This document shows, one piece after another, positions 60,354-64,000 of a stretch of 64,000 bases of DNA. Source of the stretch: Angelakisella massiliensis. GTDB taxonomy: Bacteria > Bacillota > Clostridia > Oscillospirales > Ruminococcaceae. The stretch's first letter is position 1. Each line of letters begins with the position of its first letter. The notes under the pieces are model-generated. The model saw only the letters and a list, made by a program, of their open reading frames with translations, ran no database searches and was not told the origin of the DNA. The translations under genes were made by a program, and so were the position numbers. Where the stretch lies: assembly GCF_900104675.1 (NCBI RefSeq), contig NZ_LT629945.1, positions 1,788,756 through 1,852,755 on the forward strand. The letters are read 5' to 3'.

Positions 60354-61541
60354 CTATTCCACATTTTTGAGAAGAATTTCTTTCTCCTCCCCGATCTCCC
60401 GTTCCACCAGATAATCGGCGAAAAGCAGGAACCGGTCCTCCAGCTCCTGGCCGGTCACCTCCCTGCGGATGATCTCCTGAGAGGCCAGTTTTTCCTCCTC
60501 CTGGCGGGAAAGCTCCTCCAGCGCCAGTTCCATCGCTTCCAGCGGGGAGTAGGTGGTCTGCCGCTCCTCCAGCAGGATATAGTTTTCCCGCAGAATATAA
60601 ACCGGCAGAAAGTTTCCCACAAAGGGAACGGGTTCCACTGCCGCCTCCCGTTTCCACAGTCCCTCAGGAGGCTGGGAACCGCTCAGGGAAAAGGCGTGGC
60701 CCCACAGGATCAGGCTGTGTCGAGTTCCCACCCCCCGGCAGAGAAAATCCGTTTGGGTCAATGGAATGGTCACCGCCAGTGTATCCTCCACCCGGGCGGT
60801 GATTTTGGCCCGGGAGCGGACGGTGCGGTTTTTACCGTTGCCGTCCTCCATAATACCGCTTACCAGCAGCTCTCCCTCGGTGACGGCGTCCCCTACATCC
60901 ACCACTGCCTGCCCTTCAAAGACATCCATGGCGGTGATGTAGCCGGTGGAGGTGGAAACGATGTTGGAAGGGGTGGTCACATCCAGGATCTCCGGCGGCA
61001 GCACCCGTTCCCGCACCCGGATGGAGGCGGTAGAGCCCTTGAGGTTTACCGCCACCCAGGACAGATCATCCAGATGAAGCATCATCTGCCGCTCCACATT
61101 GCGCACATCCACCCCTTCCCGGAAGGTTCCCCGGTGTACCCCCAGCTCCTGGAGGACCGAGAGAATCTCTTCGGTGGAAAGACGATGGTTGCCGGTGACC
61201 TGGATGTTCCAGATGATGGAGCTGCTGAGAATCAGCGCCGCTCCCGCCACAGCTGCCCCTGCCAGCAGGCCGATTCGCTTTTTGCTTCGTTCCAGCCACC
61301 GGGGCAGCCCTTGACGCTGGCGAATGGTGAGCAGCAGGCCGGACTTCCGTGCCAGCTCCGGCAGACGTTTGGCGCCGGCGGCAGTGGTACGGGCCTGGAA
61401 CGCTCCCTCCAGGCGTTTGCCATCCCATAAAGGAATCCCATTTTTTACACAGAGATTGATCATCCGTTCGGGATAGCCGCCCCGTACCTCAAACAGGATC
61501 GACCCCCGCAGCAGACGCAGCAGCGGCAAAAACACAGCCAT
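60354..61541 (-). CDS. yqfD: Sporulation protein YqfD
   Basis: 395 residues. A short N-terminal domain, one membrane segment (LLAGAAVAGAALILSSSIIW, about residues 92-111) and an extracytoplasmic domain with YITAMDVFEGQAVVDVGDAVTEGELLVSG match YqfD, a sigma-E-controlled protein needed for efficient sporulation in Bacillus subtilis. It lies 36 bases after yqfC. Confidence 0.92.
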   Translation of the reverse strand: MAVFLPLLRLLRGSILFEVRGGYPERMINLCVKNGIPLWDGKRLEGAFQARTTAAGAKRLPELARKSGLLLTIRQRQGLPRWLERSKKRIGLLAGAAVAGAALILSSSIIWNIQVTGNHRLSTEEILSVLQELGVHRGTFREGVDVRNVERQMMLHLDDLSWVAVNLKGSTASIRVRERVLPPEILDVTTPSNIVSTSTGYITAMDVFEGQAVVDVGDAVTEGELLVSGIMEDGNGKNRTVRSRAKITARVEDTLAVTIPLTQTDFLCRGVGTRHSLILWGHAFSLSGSQPPEGLWKREAAVEPVPFVGNFLPVYILRENYILLEERQTTYSPLEAMELALEELSRQEEEKLASQEIIRREVTGQELEDRFLLFADYLVEREIGEEKEILLKNVE

Positions 61542-61577
61542 ACCTCCTTGGCGACGGATGTTGTTGAAAGGGGTGGT

Positions 61578-61862
61578 TCAAACCATCTCCACCGAAGTGA
61601 TTCGGCCGGAAACGATGGCGCTGCCCTCCCGGAAAGCTCTCAGCTCCAGACCACTGCCGGTGAAGCGAAGAATCAGCTTTCCGCCGCTGAGGCGGATGCA
61701 GCTGTCGGAATATTCCAGAATACTGCGGCAGCCGTCTACCACAGCCTGACGATTTTCCAGCAGCTCCACCCGTAAAGCGGGCAGCAGGGCGGCGGTGCTG
61801 CCGGTGACCTGTTCTTCCAGAGAGTGGAGCCGTTGGGCAGGGGATTGCTTTTGTGAGGACAT
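61578..61862 (-). CDS. yqfC: Sporulation protein YqfC (YabP/YqfC family)
   Basis: 94 residues from ATG 61862, preceded by GGGAGGTG. The stretch VELLENRQAVVDGCRSILEYSD and IRLSGGKLILRFTGSGLELR carry the YabP/YqfC fold. It heads the minus-strand cluster and is divergent from ylbJ, which supports the sporulation call. Confidence 0.9.
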   Translation of the reverse strand: MSSQKQSPAQRLHSLEEQVTGSTAALLPALRVELLENRQAVVDGCRSILEYSDSCIRLSGGKLILRFTGSGLELRAFREGSAIVSGRITSVEMV

Positions 61863-61970
61863 GGGTATTTCACCTCCCACCCCATCTTTATGCGCCCGGC
61901 GCTTCCGGCATGAATGGGGGGACATGAGCGGCGCAGGTTTCACATAGGATACATCGGAGAGGTGAAGAAG

Positions 61971-63116
61971 ATGAGAGGGCGATGGCTGAGTGACTGGAAA
62001 CCGATGTTGGGTGTATTGGGTGTTGGACTGGCAGCGGTGGGACTGCTGACAGGAGCGGCGCCGGTGGGCAAAGGGGTCCGGCAGGGGCTGGAGGTGTGCG
62101 GAAATGTACTGATTCCATCCCTCTTTCCCTTCCTGGCCCTATCGCTGTTCGTTTCCACCACCAAAGTGGGCTGGATGCTGTCCAGGCCTGCCGGATGGCT
62201 GGCCCGCCGGGTGTACCATGCACCGCAGGAGCTGGGCCCCGCCCTGCTGATGAGTATGATCGGCGGCTATCCTGCCGGAGCCCGGGCCCTTTCCGCCTTG
62301 TCAGAGGAGGGAACCATCTCCGGCGATACTGCCGCCGGGGCGCTGTGTTTTTGTGTCAACAGCGGCCCCGCCTTCCTGGTGGCGGTGGTGGGCCAGGGTA
62401 TTTTCGGCAGCCCGTGGGCGGGGGTCTTTTTGTTTGTCTGTCAGCTGATTGCGGGGATGCTCACAGGCTGGCTGCTGCTGGGAAGAAACTGGGCGGAGAA
62501 GGGTGGAAGAGGAAGAAAAAGAAACTTTCGTCCCTTTACCCTGGCATTGGTGGAATCGGTGGCAGGGGCGGGGGCCGGAATGCTCAATATCTGCGCCTTT
62601 GTGCTGCTGTGTTCCGGATTCAGCAGCCTGCTCGCTGCCCGGGGGGTTACCCCGTTTCTGGGAGAGCTGGTGAGAAATTTCACCGGGGGCTTTATTTCTC
62701 AGCAGGGCGGGGAGACCCTGCTGGCCGGAGCCCTGGAGATCTGCGGCGGCTGCGCCATGGCGGGAGGACTGGACCGGCGGCAGGCGGCACTGGTGCTCCC
62801 TTTTCTGCTGTCCTTCGGTGGGTTGTCGGTTATCTGTCAGGTATCCGCTTGTTTTTCGGGGGGGCTGGAAAAGCCCGGCCTTTTCCTTCGTTCCCGGCTG
62901 ATTCATGGGCTGCTGACCCAGCTTTTGGCGGGACCGCCGCTGTATCTGCTGGCAAGGACCGTCCCTGCCGGTCTCATTCTTTCCCCCACGTTGGGAGGGG
63001 ACAGCCGCACTGTTCCGGGGACAGTCTGTTTGCTGGCTATGTGCGCTATTCTGCTGCTGACGCTGGAATCCGGTACAGGAGGAAATCAAAGCAAACGTCA
63101 GGCAGGGAATAAGTGA
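61971..63116 (+). CDS. ylbJ: Sporulation integral membrane protein YlbJ
   Basis: 381 residues from ATG 61971 with GAGAGGTG upstream. Eight or more membrane segments are visible. The Gate-type motif FPFLALSLFVSTT and the conserved GYPAGARALSAL and FCVNSGPAFLV stretches match YlbJ of spore formers, a sigma-E-controlled membrane protein. It faces yqfC across a 108-base gap, which probably holds two divergent promoters. Confidence 0.88.
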   Translation: MRGRWLSDWKPMLGVLGVGLAAVGLLTGAAPVGKGVRQGLEVCGNVLIPSLFPFLALSLFVSTTKVGWMLSRPAGWLARRVYHAPQELGPALLMSMIGGYPAGARALSALSEEGTISGDTAAGALCFCVNSGPAFLVAVVGQGIFGSPWAGVFLFVCQLIAGMLTGWLLLGRNWAEKGGRGRKRNFRPFTLALVESVAGAGAGMLNICAFVLLCSGFSSLLAARGVTPFLGELVRNFTGGFISQQGGETLLAGALEICGGCAMAGGLDRRQAALVLPFLLSFGGLSVICQVSACFSGGLEKPGLFLRSRLIHGLLTQLLAGPPLYLLARTVPAGLILSPTLGGDSRTVPGTVCLLAMCAILLLTLESGTGGNQSKRQAGNK

Positions 63117-63392
63117 AGTGGAAGCGAAAAAGCGGGGGCTTTTCAATAAAACCTGTTTTCCATTCGTTCCCTTATAAAGACGGCAGAATGGGCTTGTCCG
63201 AGAGGAAAGGAAAATGAAGCCGCCTCCTTTTCCATTCCCGGAAAAAATGCTATAATGACTACTATACATCCAGCCGGAACAGTTCACAAAGCGGGTTTGA
63301 CAGCTGTGATCGTTTTCCGGCATATAGAAGCCGCCTGGGGAGAAACAGGGCTCCAAATCCCGCCCCGGAAGGAAGGGAGGACTTCCGCCGCC

Positions 63393-63620
63393 ATGTTTCA
63401 AAAGAAAATACAGCTGTTCGGAAACAATATCGATCCGGCCTGTTCCTACTGCCGCTTTGGGAAAAAGAACCAGGACGGCAGCAAGATCCTTTGTGAAAAG
63501 GTGGGGGTAGTGGCTCCCAGCTTTTTCTGCCGCAAATTCCGTTATGATCCCCTCAAAAGGGTCCCGGCCCGCCAGGCACAGCTGCCGGAATATGACCCTT
63601 CTGATTTTCGCTTGGAATAA
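63393..63620 (+). CDS. Small four-cysteine protein, unknown
   Basis: 75 residues from ATG 63393, with GGGAGG upstream (open frame from 63255). Four cysteines (ACSYCRFG...ILCEK...FFCRKF) could bind a metal, most likely zinc. Short proteins of this sort recur in Ruminococcaceae without known function. The gap 63117-63392 holds a TATAAT near 63251 and no other gene I can support. Confidence 0.6.
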   Translation: MFQKKIQLFGNNIDPACSYCRFGKKNQDGSKILCEKVGVVAPSFFCRKFRYDPLKRVPARQAQLPEYDPSDFRLE

Positions 63621-63656
63621 TACGCCCCGCCGGGGAACGGACCAATGGGAGGAATC

Positions 63657-64000
63657 ATGAGAAAACTGCTTGGAATCATTTGCTTGCTTTTGGCCCTGGG
63701 ACTGGTGGTCTTTGGGGCCTTGTGGGTACTGGGAGGAAAAAAGGAATCCTCTCAGGGTGGAATTTTGGAATCCTATCATTATCTGGGGCTGGCCCGGGGC
63801 TTTTTGGTCATCACCGGGGAAGGGGGAGATTTTCCCTCCCGTTCCGGCATGACCGACGAGGAGCTTCAGCAGGAGCTGGATGAGATCGTCGCCTTCGCTG
63901 TGGAAAACCATTTTAACAGCATCTTTTTTGAAGCCCGTCCCGGCGGAACAGCCTTTTATAAAGAGGGCAGTTTCCCCCTGGACAGCTCATTGGGAGAGAC
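63657..64000 (+). CDS. GHL10 (DUF187)-type glycosyl hydrolase-like protein, partial
   Basis: Starts at ATG 63657 (GGGAGG upstream) and runs off the window after 114 codons. The N-terminal membrane anchor or signal (LLGIICLLLALGLVVFGALWVLG) is followed by ENHFNSIFFEARPGGTAFYKEG, which resembles the first strand of family-10-like glycosyl hydrolases acting at the cell surface. Only the beginning is visible, so the call is tentative. Confidence 0.55.
   Translation, partial: MRKLLGIICLLLALGLVVFGALWVLGGKKESSQGGILESYHYLGLARGFLVITGEGGDFPSRSGMTDEELQQELDEIVAFAVENHFNSIFFEARPGGTAFYKEGSFPLDSSLGE

Overview
The window looks like chromosomal DNA of a gut-type, endospore-forming Clostridia (Oscillospiraceae/Ruminococcaceae-like Firmicute). 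The core genes are fairly GC-rich and in Gram-positive order: rimP-nusA-ylxR-ylxQ-infB-rbfA-nrnA-truB-ribF-rpsO-pnp on one strand and yqfC-yqfD-phoH-ybeY-dgkA-era-yqzL-recO-mutS2 on the other. Sporulation genes yqfC, yqfD and ylbJ are present. I saw no rRNA, tRNA or CRISPR array.

Region A (1 to about 10.86 kb) is a mosaic mobile and resistance island. Its ends are GC-rich integrative-conjugative-element (ICE) backbone: a cysteine-rich VLP protein, an XRE regulator and inverted repeats resembling an oriT. Inside is AT-rich DNA of the enterococcal/streptococcal plasmid type: a P-loop NTPase, a methyltransferase, erm(B), the omega-epsilon-zeta partition/toxin-antitoxin cassette and the streptomycin gene ant(6)-Ia. 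erm(B) is cut twice by two apparently identical 1133-bp IS5-family elements, and removing them restores an exact 245-codon gene. A 582-bp methyltransferase segment is directly repeated on both sides of the erm(B)-omega-epsilon block. This is the signature of a circle integrated by one homologous crossover, and it leaves zeta truncated and fused to the methyltransferase. An IS200-type transposase with a damaged 5' end closes the island.

Region B (10.9 to 28.5 kb) is a carbohydrate-utilisation locus with two CUT1 ABC transporter modules. The first module has two permeases but no binding protein and abuts the island. It is followed by an amidohydrolase, two tandem GH172 (DUF2961) glycosidases, an ADP-ribosylglycohydrolase-fold protein, a BadF-type sugar kinase, a class II aldolase, a LacC/FruK-type kinase, a divergent GntR-UTRA regulator and an AgaS-type SIS isomerase/deaminase. 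The second module is a lipoprotein binding protein and two permeases, with a ribokinase-family kinase and a KpsF/GutQ-like SIS isomerase. Similar ATAAC-type palindromes at both promoters suggest one shared regulator. My reading is that GH172 enzymes cleave imported furanosides, and the sugars leave through a tagatose/fructose-bisphosphate branch and a pentose-5-phosphate branch.

Region C (28.8 to 41.4 kb) is the translation/RNA operon (rimP to pnp). infB encodes an unusually long IF2 with eleven 12-residue repeats. Region D (41.5 to 52.3 kb) holds a CNNM/CBS protein, proBA, a lactate/hydroxyacid dehydrogenase with an aminotransferase, a NagD-like phosphatase, an alkyltransferase-like protein and a secreted amidase. 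Region E (52.8 to 64 kb) is the minus-strand yqfC-to-HAD cluster, then divergent ylbJ, a small cysteine-motif protein and the start of a GHL10-type protein cut by the window end.
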